From positions 135,635 through 199,634 of the forward strand of contig JAJKHS010000032.1 in NCBI GenBank assembly GCA_021154885.1: a stretch of DNA of 64,000 nucleotides. The letters run 5' to 3'. The notes under the pieces were generated by a model, which made no database searches, was not told where the DNA came from, and worked only from the letters and a program-made list of their open reading frames with translations. The number at the start of each line of letters is the position of its first letter. Positions within the stretch are counted from its first letter, which is position 1. The DNA comes from Thermoanaerobaculum sp. GTDB lineage: Bacteria; Acidobacteriota; Thermoanaerobaculia; Multivoradales; UBA5704. Positions 1 to 7,352 of the stretch are shown here, piece by piece. Position numbers and translations under genes: made by a program.

Positions 1-729
1 CGGCCCGGCCGCTTCGAGCAGGCCGACGGCGGCAGCCTCTTCCTCGACGAGATTGGCGACCTTGCTCTCGACGCCCAGGCGAAGCTGCTGCGGGCCTTGC
101 AGGAGCGGCAGGTCCAGCGCCTCGGCGCCCGCGCCCCGCGGCCCGTGGACGTGCGGGTCGTCGCCGCCACCAACAAGGACCTGGAGAAGGAGTCGCGGGA
201 GGGCCGCTTCCGGGAAGACCTCTTCTGGCGGCTGAACGTGGTGCACGTCCGCCTGCCGTCGCTGCGCGAGCGGCGGGCCGACCTGCCGCTGCTGATCGAT
301 CACTTCGTCGACCGCTTCAACCGCGAGCTGGGCCTGGCCGTTGCGTCCATCGCGCCGGACGCCCGCCAGCTCCTCTGCGAGTACGACTGGCCGGGCAACG
401 TGCGGGAGCTCGAGAACACGGTCTGCCGGGCCATGATCCTGTGCGAGGGGGACACCCTGACGCTTTCCGACCTGCCCGGCCGGGTGCGGGGCGAGGCCGC
501 CGAGGGCGGCGGGCTGCCGCGCTCCGACCTCTCCCGCCTGAGCCTGGCGGACGCGGTGACCGAGGCCACGGAGCGGCTCGAGAGGATCATGATCCTCTCC
601 CGCCTGGCCGAGCACCAGGGCAGCCGCACCGTCACGGCCGAGAGCCTGGGCATCTCCCGCAAGACCCTGTTCAACAAGATGCGCCAGTACGGGCTGGGCG
701 GAGGGGAGGCTGACGACAGCGCCGGCTAG
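1..729 (+). CDS. Sigma-54-dependent response regulator / enhancer-binding protein, C-terminal part
   Basis: The frame is open from base 1, so the 5' end lies outside the window. The visible 242 residues are the second half of an AAA+ sigma-54 activator: Walker B ([12 protein letters not shown]) at about residues 10-21, the sensor stretch [12 protein letters not shown], an arginine-finger region ([10 protein letters not shown]), and the conserved [12 protein letters not shown] motif. The end is a Fis-type helix-turn-helix ([19 protein letters not shown]). By family it remodels the sigma-54 closed complex with ATP and binds upstream enhancers. The input domain and the GAFTGA loop are not visible. 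Its stop overlaps the stop of the convergent ABC gene. Sigma-54-like sites at 4639-4654, 4797-4812 and 7001-7016 make it the natural candidate regulator of this peptide locus (inference). Confidence 0.93.
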   Translation, partial: RPGRFEQADGGSLFLDEIGDLALDAQAKLLRALQERQVQRLGARAPRPVDVRVVAATNKDLEKESREGRFREDLFWRLNVVHVRLPSLRERRADLPLLIDHFVDRFNRELGLAVASIAPDARQLLCEYDWPGNVRELENTVCRAMILCEGDTLTLSDLPGRVRGEAAEGGGLPRSDLSRLSLADAVTEATERLERIMILSRLAEHQGSRTVTAESLGISRKTLFNKMRQYGLGGGEADDSAG

Positions 730-1475
730 TCAGACCGCGGGATCCCGACCGGCGACCCGGAACGCAGGCCCCCGCGCATATAGTCGAGATAGAGCTTCTC
801 CAGGTTCTCGTAGCGCAGCTCCTCCCGCGAGCGGGTCAAGGCCTGGCGCCCCTCCTGGAGGATCCCCACGCGGTCGGCGAGCTGGCGCGCCCAGAAGAGG
901 TCCTGCATGGTGATCAGCAGCGCCTTACCCTGATCCCGCAGCTCCTCGAGGATCTCCACCAGCTCGGCCGCCGCCTTGGGATCGAGGCCGGAGAGCGGCT
1001 CGTCGAGCACCAGGGCGGGGGCCCCCTTCATCAGGGCCGCCGCGATGCCGAGCTTGCGGATGCCGCCGGGGCCGACCTCCGACACCCGCTGACCGAAGGC
1101 CGACTCCGGGAGGCCCACCTCGCGCAGGGCCATCTCGCAGTCGTGCCGGCTGAGAGACCGCCGGCCGCCCAAGCGGGCGAAGAAGTCCAGGTTCTGCAGC
1201 ACCGTGAGTCGGTGGTAGAAGGCCGTCGTGTCCGCCAGGTAGGCGACCCGGGCCTTCGCCCGCAACGGCTCCTGCGCCACGTCGGCGCCGTCGATGCAGG
1301 CTTTGCCGGCGGTGGGCTCGGCAAAACCCAGGAAGAGGTTGATGGCGGTCGTCTTGCCGGCGCCCTTGGCTCCCAGCAGACAGTAGATCTCGCCCGGCTG
1401 GACCGTCAGGTTCAGGGCGTCGAGGGCCAGCCTGCCGTTCGGATACCGCTTGCTCAAATCGACTGCCTCGATCAT
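726..1475 (-). CDS. ABC transporter ATP-binding protein (ABC-2 exporter type)
   Basis: 249 residues, a usual length for a stand-alone ABC ATPase. Walker A is GAKGAGKTT (about residues 36-44) and Walker B is ALVLDEPLSGLD. The signature loop is unusual: where LSGGQ is expected the protein reads EVGPGGIRKLG. ATG at 1475 has a GGAGGGTGA-like ribosome site just upstream. It is the last gene of a leftward operon with two large permeases (3-nt gap to the next gene). By family it energises export by the ABC-2-type permeases encoded by the two upstream genes. The substrate is not shown; the position beside a RiPP locus suggests peptide export or self-protection (inference). Confidence 0.92.
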   Translation of the reverse strand: MIEAVDLSKRYPNGRLALDALNLTVQPGEIYCLLGAKGAGKTTAINLFLGFAEPTAGKACIDGADVAQEPLRAKARVAYLADTTAFYHRLTVLQNLDFFARLGGRRSLSRHDCEMALREVGLPESAFGQRVSEVGPGGIRKLGIAAALMKGAPALVLDEPLSGLDPKAAAELVEILEELRDQGKALLITMQDLFWARQLADRVGILQEGRQALTRSREELRYENLEKLYLDYMRGGLRSGSPVGIPRSD

Positions 1476-1478
1476 GGC

Positions 1479-2972
1479 TCACCCTCCGTCATACCGGGAG
1501 AAAAAGAACAGCGCGGCGGCGGCGAGCGCCAGCGTCTCGCCGGCGAAAAGCGCCAGCGCGGACCCTGCGGCGGCAAGGCCCTGGCGCACGGAAGCCTCGT
1601 GGAAGGTGAAGCACGGGATCGATTCCGGCTCTCCCTGCGCCAGCGGCCGTTGCGACACGTAGCCTTTGAAGAAGAGGATGTGGGGACTCTCCGGATCGCG
1701 CGCGTCGAGGGCGCGCAGCCAGCCGGCCAGGACCGGGCGGAAGGCCCAGGCCTGCGCGAGAAAGCTGGCATCGCGCTCCAGGCCCGTGCCCGTCAGCCGT
1801 TCGGCCAGCTCCTCGGTCAGCGCGGCGGGAGAGAGGGACGCCAGGCTCCTCGCCAGCCGGGCCTGTCCGAGCTTGTGTTGCAGGACCCGGCGGCGGACCT
1901 CCTCCTTCCGGGCGAAGCGCCGCGTCTCCGCCTGCGCCGAGGCCCGTTCCCAGGCGAAGCCGTCGGCCGCCGCCCACTTCAACGGCCGCCATCGCCTCTC
2001 CCGGCCGGCGTGCTCGCGGGCGATCCGCTGATCGATCGCCTTCATCTCCCGACCGCTCTCGACTTCGGAGGGGATGCCTTGCAGGCGATGGGCGAGCAGG
2101 CCGCCGACCGCCGGCACGACGATCACGGCCGTCACCCAGAGCCACGCCAGGATGCCGAGGCTGGTCGAGGAATCGCGCGCCAGTGAGGAGATCAGCAGGG
2201 CGGCGAGCGCTGAGAAAAAGATGGTCCAGAGGCCCACGGCCGCCACGAGGCCGGCCTTGGCCAGATCGTCGAGCTGAAAGGGGATGCCTCCCAGGCGGGC
2301 GGCGAGCAGGCTCAGGGCCGCGGCGCCGAGGAACGGCACCGCCAGCGAGACCCAGATCGCCAGGAGCTTGCCCGTGAAGACTTTCCAGCGGGCGACGGGA
2401 TAGGTCAGCACGAGCTTCAGGGTCCCGGCCCGGCGCTCCCCGCAGACCGCATCGTAGCCCAGGAGAAAGGCGGTGAGGGAGAGCACGAACTGGATCACGA
2501 AGCTCCAGTCGAGCGGCTTCGAGAGAGGGAGCCGCTCGTTGCCGCGGTTGATGCGGAAGAACCGGGGGGGCACCAGAGGGCTCGCCGCCTGGCTGTAGGC
2601 GTCGGGCGTCGCCGACTGGCCGCCGTCGACCACCAGGGAGAGCCGCCAGGGAGGCTTGACCGCCGGTTGCAGGATTTCGACGGTCCGATCGACCGTGGCG
2701 CCCGCGAGCTCCCGGGCATGATCGTCCGCCAGAGCCGCCTGCTCCAGGCCCTCGCCGTGGTACCTCGCCGCCGCGGTCACCGCCGCGAGCGCCATCAGAA
2801 AGATCACGAGGAAGGCCGAGGCTCGAAACCGGAACGTGGCGGTCAACTGTCGGACCTCGTGCCGCAGGATCGTCGCGAGGATGCCCCGGCTGGAGGTCTC
2901 GCCCGCAATTGCCCAAGGCCGGGTGATTCCAGCGGTCTCCAGCACGGGCAGGTTCCTCAATCGCTCCGCCAT
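1479..2972 (-). CDS. ABC-2 type transporter permease (DUF3526-like)
   Basis: 497 residues with hydrophobic segments near residues 50-70 (VIFLMALAAVTAAAR), 160-180, 205-290 (several helices) and at the C-terminus (about 465-490), plus a long soluble loop between the first two and another at about 300-440. The motif LGYDAVCGERRAGTLKLVL followed by a membrane hairpin is the ABC-2 permease core also found in the upstream gene. The start at 2972 lies 4 nt beyond the stop of the upstream permease, so the genes are translationally close. It probably forms a heterodimeric channel with its neighbour, driven by the ATPase at 726-1475. Confidence 0.88.
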   Translation of the reverse strand: MAERLRNLPVLETAGITRPWAIAGETSSRGILATILRHEVRQLTATFRFRASAFLVIFLMALAAVTAAARYHGEGLEQAALADDHARELAGATVDRTVEILQPAVKPPWRLSLVVDGGQSATPDAYSQAASPLVPPRFFRINRGNERLPLSKPLDWSFVIQFVLSLTAFLLGYDAVCGERRAGTLKLVLTYPVARWKVFTGKLLAIWVSLAVPFLGAAALSLLAARLGGIPFQLDDLAKAGLVAAVGLWTIFFSALAALLISSLARDSSTSLGILAWLWVTAVIVVPAVGGLLAHRLQGIPSEVESGREMKAIDQRIAREHAGRERRWRPLKWAAADGFAWERASAQAETRRFARKEEVRRRVLQHKLGQARLARSLASLSPAALTEELAERLTGTGLERDASFLAQAWAFRPVLAGWLRALDARDPESPHILFFKGYVSQRPLAQGEPESIPCFTFHEASVRQGLAAAGSALALFAGETLALAAAALFFFSRYDGG

Positions 2973-2976
2973 CGGC

Positions 2977-4578
2977 TCAACCCAGGTCGTAGCGCCGGAA
3001 GAGCGCCCACGCGGCCGCGGCCGCGAGGACGTTGAAAGCCAGGAGAGCGCCGGCCGCGGCCGCCCCCTGGCGAAGGGAGCTGGAGAAATCCGAGCCGCGG
3101 TAGGAAAAGCGGGGCATGTCGTCCAAGGCCAGTCGTCGCGACGGATCGCGTTGCATTGCTTCCTGGTCCCGCCGCACCCGGGCCGCCACCTCGGGCTCGC
3201 TCAGACGGCTGAAGAGCGGGCCCGCACGGTCCGGCGTCACCTCCTCGGGAGCCAGGCCGAGGTAACGCGGCCAGGGATGGAGTCCCGAGAGCGGATCGTC
3301 GGTGAACCAGCGCCAGGACCGGAACGCGCCCTGGCGCTCCATGTAGGCGAGGAGCGCGAGCCGGTAACGGCGGCAGGCGGCCAGGAAACGGTCGTGCTCG
3401 GCGACGGACGTGCCACAGAATGACTCCGACAAGAGGTCGAGGAGGAAAGCGGGCGAGACCACGGCCAGGACCGCCCCGAGCCTCTCCCCGGCGCGCAGTC
3501 TCGCCTCGTAATGCTGCTGAGCTGCAAAGACCTGCGCGGCGTGCCGGGCCCCGGACTCCACCTCGAAACGGTAGTAGTCCGCGAGCGAATCGTAGTAGGC
3601 GGCGGAGCCGTTTCGATAGCGGACCGCCCGGTGCTCTCCATCGGCAACGGAGATGGGGCTGTGGCCGTTGAAGGAGGCGCGCAGCGGGTCCCCCCGGAGC
3701 TCCGCGGCGAGACGCCGGTCCAATTCGGCCGTGAGCTCGGCGACCTCTCGCTCGGAGCTCCTCCGGGCAACCTCGGTTTCGACCAGATCGCTGGCCACCG
3801 CTCGTGCCGCACCGGGAATGACGATCGTGAGGACGAACCAGACGAAGACCGAGAGGCCGAGCGCCCTGGACGCGCTGCGGAAATAAAGCGAGAGGAGAAG
3901 GCCCAGCAGCAGCATGACGGAAAGATAGACGACGTACCCTCCTGCCAGGCCCGCGATACGCAGCCATTGATCCGCTGCGAGCGAGGCCTTCACCTCGAAG
4001 CGGAACAGCGAAAGACTCACCAGGAGCCCGGCCGCCAGAGGCAGAAACAGCGTCAGGAGGCCACCGGCGAATTTGCCGGCGAGCAGGGTTCGCCTCGTCA
4101 CAGCGTTGGCAAACACCGCTCGCAGCATCCCATCCTCCCGTTCGCCGACGATCGCGTCGTGGGTGAGGAGCAGGGCCAGCAGGCCGAGGACCACGCTGAC
4201 GATGGTGGTCAGGTCCACCGTGGGCAGGGAGACCAGGAGCTCATTGCCTTCGTAGCCCGCCGTGGCCTCGGCGGGGATGGCGAAGAAATGGATCACTACC
4301 TCCGTGCCCAGGCGGGAGTCGAAGCCCTGGTCGAGAACGCTCAACGGCTCCGGCGGCCGTACCACGAGAGGTTGGAGGTAGGAGTACACCGAAACGGTCC
4401 GCAGCTCCCGCTCTGCGCTGGCGACGCGCTGCCGATAGCTCTCGAGCCGGAGGTCGTAGTCCCGCGCCGCGATCAGGGTGGAGGAATACGCCAGGACGAT
4501 CGTCAGCAGCGCTCCGACCCAGAAGCGGAAGCTCGCAAGGTGATTGCGCAGCTCTTTTTTGACGATCGCGAAGAACAC
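2977..4578 (-). CDS. ABC-2 type transporter permease, first gene of the export operon
   Basis: 533 residues from the chosen GTG at 4578 (FFAIVKKELRNHLASFRFWV), which has AAGGGAGA 7 nt upstream. An in-frame ATG at 4680 is rejected because it lies upstream of a near-consensus sigma-54 promoter at 4639-4654. Membrane segments appear near the N-terminus (VGALLTIVLAYSS), in the middle (VVLGLLALLLTHDAIVGERED and following helices) and at the C-terminus (AAAAGALLAFNVLAAAAAW). The GERED-type motif matches its neighbour and ABC-2 permeases in general. Long extracytoplasmic loops separate the helices. It leads a three-gene operon divergent from the radical SAM gene. Confidence 0.88.
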   Translation of the reverse strand: MFFAIVKKELRNHLASFRFWVGALLTIVLAYSSTLIAARDYDLRLESYRQRVASAERELRTVSVYSYLQPLVVRPPEPLSVLDQGFDSRLGTEVVIHFFAIPAEATAGYEGNELLVSLPTVDLTTIVSVVLGLLALLLTHDAIVGEREDGMLRAVFANAVTRRTLLAGKFAGGLLTLFLPLAAGLLVSLSLFRFEVKASLAADQWLRIAGLAGGYVVYLSVMLLLGLLLSLYFRSASRALGLSVFVWFVLTIVIPGAARAVASDLVETEVARRSSEREVAELTAELDRRLAAELRGDPLRASFNGHSPISVADGEHRAVRYRNGSAAYYDSLADYYRFEVESGARHAAQVFAAQQHYEARLRAGERLGAVLAVVSPAFLLDLLSESFCGTSVAEHDRFLAACRRYRLALLAYMERQGAFRSWRWFTDDPLSGLHPWPRYLGLAPEEVTPDRAGPLFSRLSEPEVAARVRRDQEAMQRDPSRRLALDDMPRFSYRGSDFSSSLRQGAAAAGALLAFNVLAAAAAWALFRRYDLG

Positions 4579-4638
4579 TGTCTCTCCCTTCGGGTCTCTG
4601 TCGTCCGTGTCTCCCAGACGAAGTATATCCCTGGCTTG

Positions 4639-4654
4639 TGCAGCCCCCGTGCCA
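4639..4654 (-). promoter_or_regulatory. Sigma-54 (-24/-12) promoter for the ABC export operon
   Basis: On the minus strand the site reads TGGCACGGGGGCTGCA against the consensus TGGCACG-N4-TTGCW: one mismatch, with GG and GC exactly 10 nt apart. It ends 61 nt before the GTG of the first permease gene. No experimental support is available. Confidence 0.8.
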
Positions 4655-4796
4655 TCCTTTAAAGGCTTTTCCCGGGGCACCCGGGGGGGGCGGCGGGGTA
4701 GGCGCTTACCCGGTCATGGGTAACCCTTTACCCAGCCCTGCCCTCTTTGCGGCTCGCCGCCGACCGAAACCTCAGCTTTTCCGTATTTTCCAGGCC

Positions 4797-4812
4797 TGGC
4801 CCACCCCTTGCA
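4797..4812 (+). promoter_or_regulatory. Sigma-54 (-24/-12) promoter for the radical SAM gene
   Basis: TGGCCCACCCCTTGCA has a perfect -12 TTGCA and the invariant GG/GC spacing of 10 nt, with two mismatches in the -24 element. It ends 65 nt before the ATG at 4877 and is divergent from the promoter at 4639-4654. Confidence 0.75.
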
Positions 4813-4876
4813 CAAGGCCGTTGGCGTCGCTCAGCAGCAACGATCAACCGAACGAGAACGAAAGCCGAGGGGCACG

Positions 4877-6376
4877 ATGCTTCGTACGAGCAGTTACACG
4901 ATTTTCGTCAAGCTGCCGGATGACAAGGAAGACGTCCTGCTGGTTCACGGCTATACCGGCGCTTACGACCGTGTCTCGGGCAGCGTGGCCGCCTTCCTGC
5001 GTTCCCGCGAAGCCAGGCGTTCGGCAAAACCGCTGTATGGAGATTGGAGCGCGGAGCCTGAGTCTGCCGCGGCCGGCACGGTTTCCGATGCGACGATCGA
5101 CCGGCTCCGCGACCAGGGCTACTTGACCGAGCTTTCCCCGGCCGAAGAAGAAACCTTTTTCTCGCGCCTCGCCGTGAAGCTTCACGAGCGCGCGCTGCGG
5201 CAGGCGCCGAGCTACATCTTCATGCCTACGTACGATTGCAACCTGCGGTGCTCCTATTGCTATCAGGACCACATGCGCACCGATTGCAGCTTCAAGCACC
5301 TGCTGCGCTCCATGCGCAAGCCGGTCGTCGACCGCATCTTCGCCGCCCTGCCGCGACTCGAGGAGCTGCACGGCCTCCCTCCGCAGGCGGCGCGGCGCCG
5401 CAACATCGGCTTCTTCGGCGGCGAGCCGCTGCTGGCCGCCAACCGCGAGATCGTCGAGCACATCGCGATGAAAGCTTTTGAGATGGGGGAGGCCGATTTC
5501 TGGGCGGTCACCAACGGCACCGAGATCGACGCCTATCGCGACCTCCTCGGCCCGGCCGGCATCGCCCGCCTCCAGATCACACTCGACGGCCCGCCGCAGG
5601 AGCACGACAAACGTCGGATCTACGCGGATGGCTCGGGCTCTTACGAGCGGATCGCCCGCAACATCACCATGGCGCTCGAACTTGGCGTGGCCGTGAGCGT
5701 GCGGCTGAACGTCGACCGCACCAACCTCGCCAACCTGCCGGCGATTGCGGACGAGATCGTCGCCCGCGGCTGGGACCGCTCCCCCGGTTTTGGCGCCTAC
5801 ACCTCGCCGGTCCGTTCTGGCAACGGCAAGACCGACGCGAAAACGACTTTCAGCTCCTGGGATCTCGATCGTGCGCTGACCCGGATGCGCGAAGAGCACC
5901 CGAATCTAAGCGTGCTGGCCCGGCCCGATGAAGGAATGCGTGCGAAAGCGAGCCGTATCTTCGCCGACCGCCGCGAGGTTCTACCCAGCCTGCGGCCGAG
6001 CTTCTGCAGCGCGCACGACCGCATGTACATCTTCGATCCCTTCGGCGACATCTACACCTGCTGGGAGCGGACGGGAGATCCCAATGTCAGCATCGGCAAA
6101 GTGACGCCTGAAGGCGAGGTCGAGCTCCGCAGTGACCAGTTGCAACTCTGGCACGGCCGCACCGTGGCCAGCAATCCCGTTTGCCGGCGTTGCCGCTACG
6201 CCCTGCACTGCGGCGGCGGCTGCGCCATCCTGGCCCTGGATCAGAACGGAGCCTTCAATTCCAATTATTGCGACGGCTTCGCGAACCGTTTCCGCGCCAG
6301 CGTCGCCGAAGCCTACCTGGAGCACGTCTCCGGAGCCGGGCCGGCGCGGGTGCAGCAGCGGGTTTGCGATCTGTGA
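4877..6376 (+). CDS. Radical SAM/SPASM peptide maturase
   Basis: 499 residues. The N-terminal ~100 residues (SSYTIFVKLPDDKEDVLLVH...) look like the small substrate-recognition segment found before many RiPP radical SAM enzymes. The radical SAM core begins at YDCNLRCSYCYQD (CxxxCxxC, about residues 118-125), followed by GFFGGEPLL and a TIM-barrel. The C-terminal SPASM part has cysteines at FCSAHDR, YTCWER, CRRCRY, LHCGGGC and YCDGF, enough for two auxiliary Fe-S clusters. By family it installs radical-derived cross-links in a peptide. ATG 4877 follows GAGGGGCACG; upstream in-frame starts overlap the sigma-54 promoter. The small gene at 6412 is its most likely substrate. Confidence 0.9.
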   Translation: MLRTSSYTIFVKLPDDKEDVLLVHGYTGAYDRVSGSVAAFLRSREARRSAKPLYGDWSAEPESAAAGTVSDATIDRLRDQGYLTELSPAEEETFFSRLAVKLHERALRQAPSYIFMPTYDCNLRCSYCYQDHMRTDCSFKHLLRSMRKPVVDRIFAALPRLEELHGLPPQAARRRNIGFFGGEPLLAANREIVEHIAMKAFEMGEADFWAVTNGTEIDAYRDLLGPAGIARLQITLDGPPQEHDKRRIYADGSGSYERIARNITMALELGVAVSVRLNVDRTNLANLPAIADEIVARGWDRSPGFGAYTSPVRSGNGKTDAKTTFSSWDLDRALTRMREEHPNLSVLARPDEGMRAKASRIFADRREVLPSLRPSFCSAHDRMYIFDPFGDIYTCWERTGDPNVSIGKVTPEGEVELRSDQLQLWHGRTVASNPVCRRCRYALHCGGGCAILALDQNGAFNSNYCDGFANRFRASVAEAYLEHVSGAGPARVQQRVCDL

Positions 6377-6411
6377 ACCTTGAGCTGTTATCCGACGAGG
6401 AGAGATGAGCC

Positions 6412-6615
6412 ATGAAAAAGTCTCGCACGTCTGACGAGATGACTTGCCTCAACGGTGCCGCGTTCCGCATCGGTGCCGAGGCGGTGCGCAGAGGAGAGTT
6501 GGAAGCCCTGCTGGAGGAGACTCTGGCGGAGGTGTTCGGAGGAGATACCACGGCCTCGGCGTGCACGGAGTTTACTTGCAACGTCTACGCACCGCCACCG
6601 CCTCCGCAAGGTTAG
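6412..6615 (+). CDS. Candidate RiPP precursor for the radical SAM enzyme (67 aa)
   Basis: ATG 6412 lies 35 nt after the maturase stop, with GAGGAGAGATGAG just upstream. The N-terminal part is charged and helix-prone (RRGELEALLEETLAEVFGG), ending in Gly-Gly at residues 43-44. The tail DTTASACTEFTCNVYA followed by five prolines, Gln and Gly carries two closely spaced Cys (51, 56) with Thr/Ser neighbours. This leader-GG-core layout and the position directly behind a SPASM maturase fit a precursor peptide. I recognise no named family. A Gly-Gly leader usually implies a C39-type protease, and none is visible here, so the cleavage site is a guess. Confidence 0.72.
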   Translation: MKKSRTSDEMTCLNGAAFRIGAEAVRRGELEALLEETLAEVFGGDTTASACTEFTCNVYAPPPPPQG

Positions 6616-7000
6616 CCCTGCACACATTGGGAACCGCCAGGTTTCCGGCCGGTGACCTACACGGCCCGGACACTGCAACCAGGGCGACCAGGAACCCGCA
6701 TTGGCGCGTATTTAGCTCGCGCAATACCTGCAGCTCGCGATCTCTCCTGATCGAGAAGAAGATCGAAAGAGCGTAGCTCCCTCCTGGCTCCCGGCTCGCC
6801 CGCCGCCTCCCTGCCCACAACTCGCATCCGATGTGGGCCACCACACGGAGTCGTAGAACAGTTGATTGGGGATCTGCATCTTCCCGCCCAAAATATGTAC
6901 CGCGTAGCATCTAGACAGGCATGTGCAAAGCTTTACCCAACTGCGAGTAACGGATTACCCCGAAAGGGGGAAATAGATAGGTTTTTGAGTCTTAATGCGC
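6616..7000 (+). other. Non-coding gap between the two candidate precursors
   Basis: 385 nt with no convincing gene. A weaker sigma-54-like match (TGGCGCGTATTTAGCT, 6702-6717) is present but no start codon with a ribosome site follows at the usual distance. Base composition is visibly less GC-rich than in the flanks near 6870-7000. Confidence 0.5.
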
Positions 7001-7016
7001 TGGCACGTCTCATGCA
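7001..7016 (+). promoter_or_regulatory. Sigma-54 (-24/-12) promoter for the lanthipeptide operon
   Basis: TGGCACGTCTCATGCA matches the consensus TGGCACG-N4-TTGCW at all but one position, with exact GG-N10-GC spacing. It ends 79 nt before the precursor ATG at 7095. It is the best promoter match seen in the window. Confidence 0.82.
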
Positions 7017-7094
7017 TTCTATAAAGCCGTTGCAAAGAGGTCTAAAGGCGTTGTGGATAACCTGCAGCGCCCATGCTAAGAGGAGACTACGGTC

Positions 7095-7268
7095 ATGATG
7101 GACAACATCCTTTCGCTTCAGATGTTCAATGGTATTGACGATGGTGGTGGCGACGGTGGTAGCGGCGGGTGCGCTCAGTCATCGATCAGTTGCGTTTCGA
7201 ATACGAGCTGTTTCTCAATGACGAGCACGCCGGTCAAGGGCGCTTCACTGCACGACGCTTCCTGGTAA
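7095..7268 (+). CDS. Class III lanthipeptide precursor peptide (57 aa)
   Basis: A short gene preceded by AAGAGGAGACTAC and a near-perfect sigma-54 promoter. The leader begins MMDNILSLQMF: the ILSLQ block is the hydrophobic leader motif recognised by LanKC enzymes in class III systems. A Gly/Asp-rich linker (residues 16-25) leads to a Ser/Thr/Cys-rich core with Cys at 26, 33 and 39. The core contains SCVSNTSC (32-39), i.e. Ser-x2-Ser-x3-Cys, the motif that gives labionin or lanthionine rings. The LanKC gene follows 84 nt downstream after a strong hairpin. The product is inferred, not shown. The leader protease is unknown. Confidence 0.85.
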   Translation: MMDNILSLQMFNGIDDGGGDGGSGGCAQSSISCVSNTSCFSMTSTPVKGASLHDASW

Positions 7269-7305
7269 CGACCTCGCTTCGAGTGGCAGGCACAGGCAAC
7301 CCGAG

Positions 7306-7332
7306 ATCCCCTCGGCCCGGCGCCGAGGGGAT
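7306..7332 (+). promoter_or_regulatory. Stem-loop between precursor and synthetase genes
   Basis: A perfect 11-bp stem (7306-7316 with 7322-7332; CCCCTCGGC/GCCGAGGGG core) with a 5-nt loop, and no T-tract after it. Such hairpins between RiPP precursor and modification genes usually stabilise the precursor message or attenuate read-through, giving more precursor than enzyme. Confidence 0.7.
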
Positions 7333-7352
7333 ACACTTCTGGAGGCTGCGCA

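Noticed and set aside
6702..6717. Additional sigma-54-like site TGGCGCGTATTTAGCT
   Set aside because: Two mismatches including the -12 TTGC, and no start codon with a ribosome site 50-100 nt downstream.
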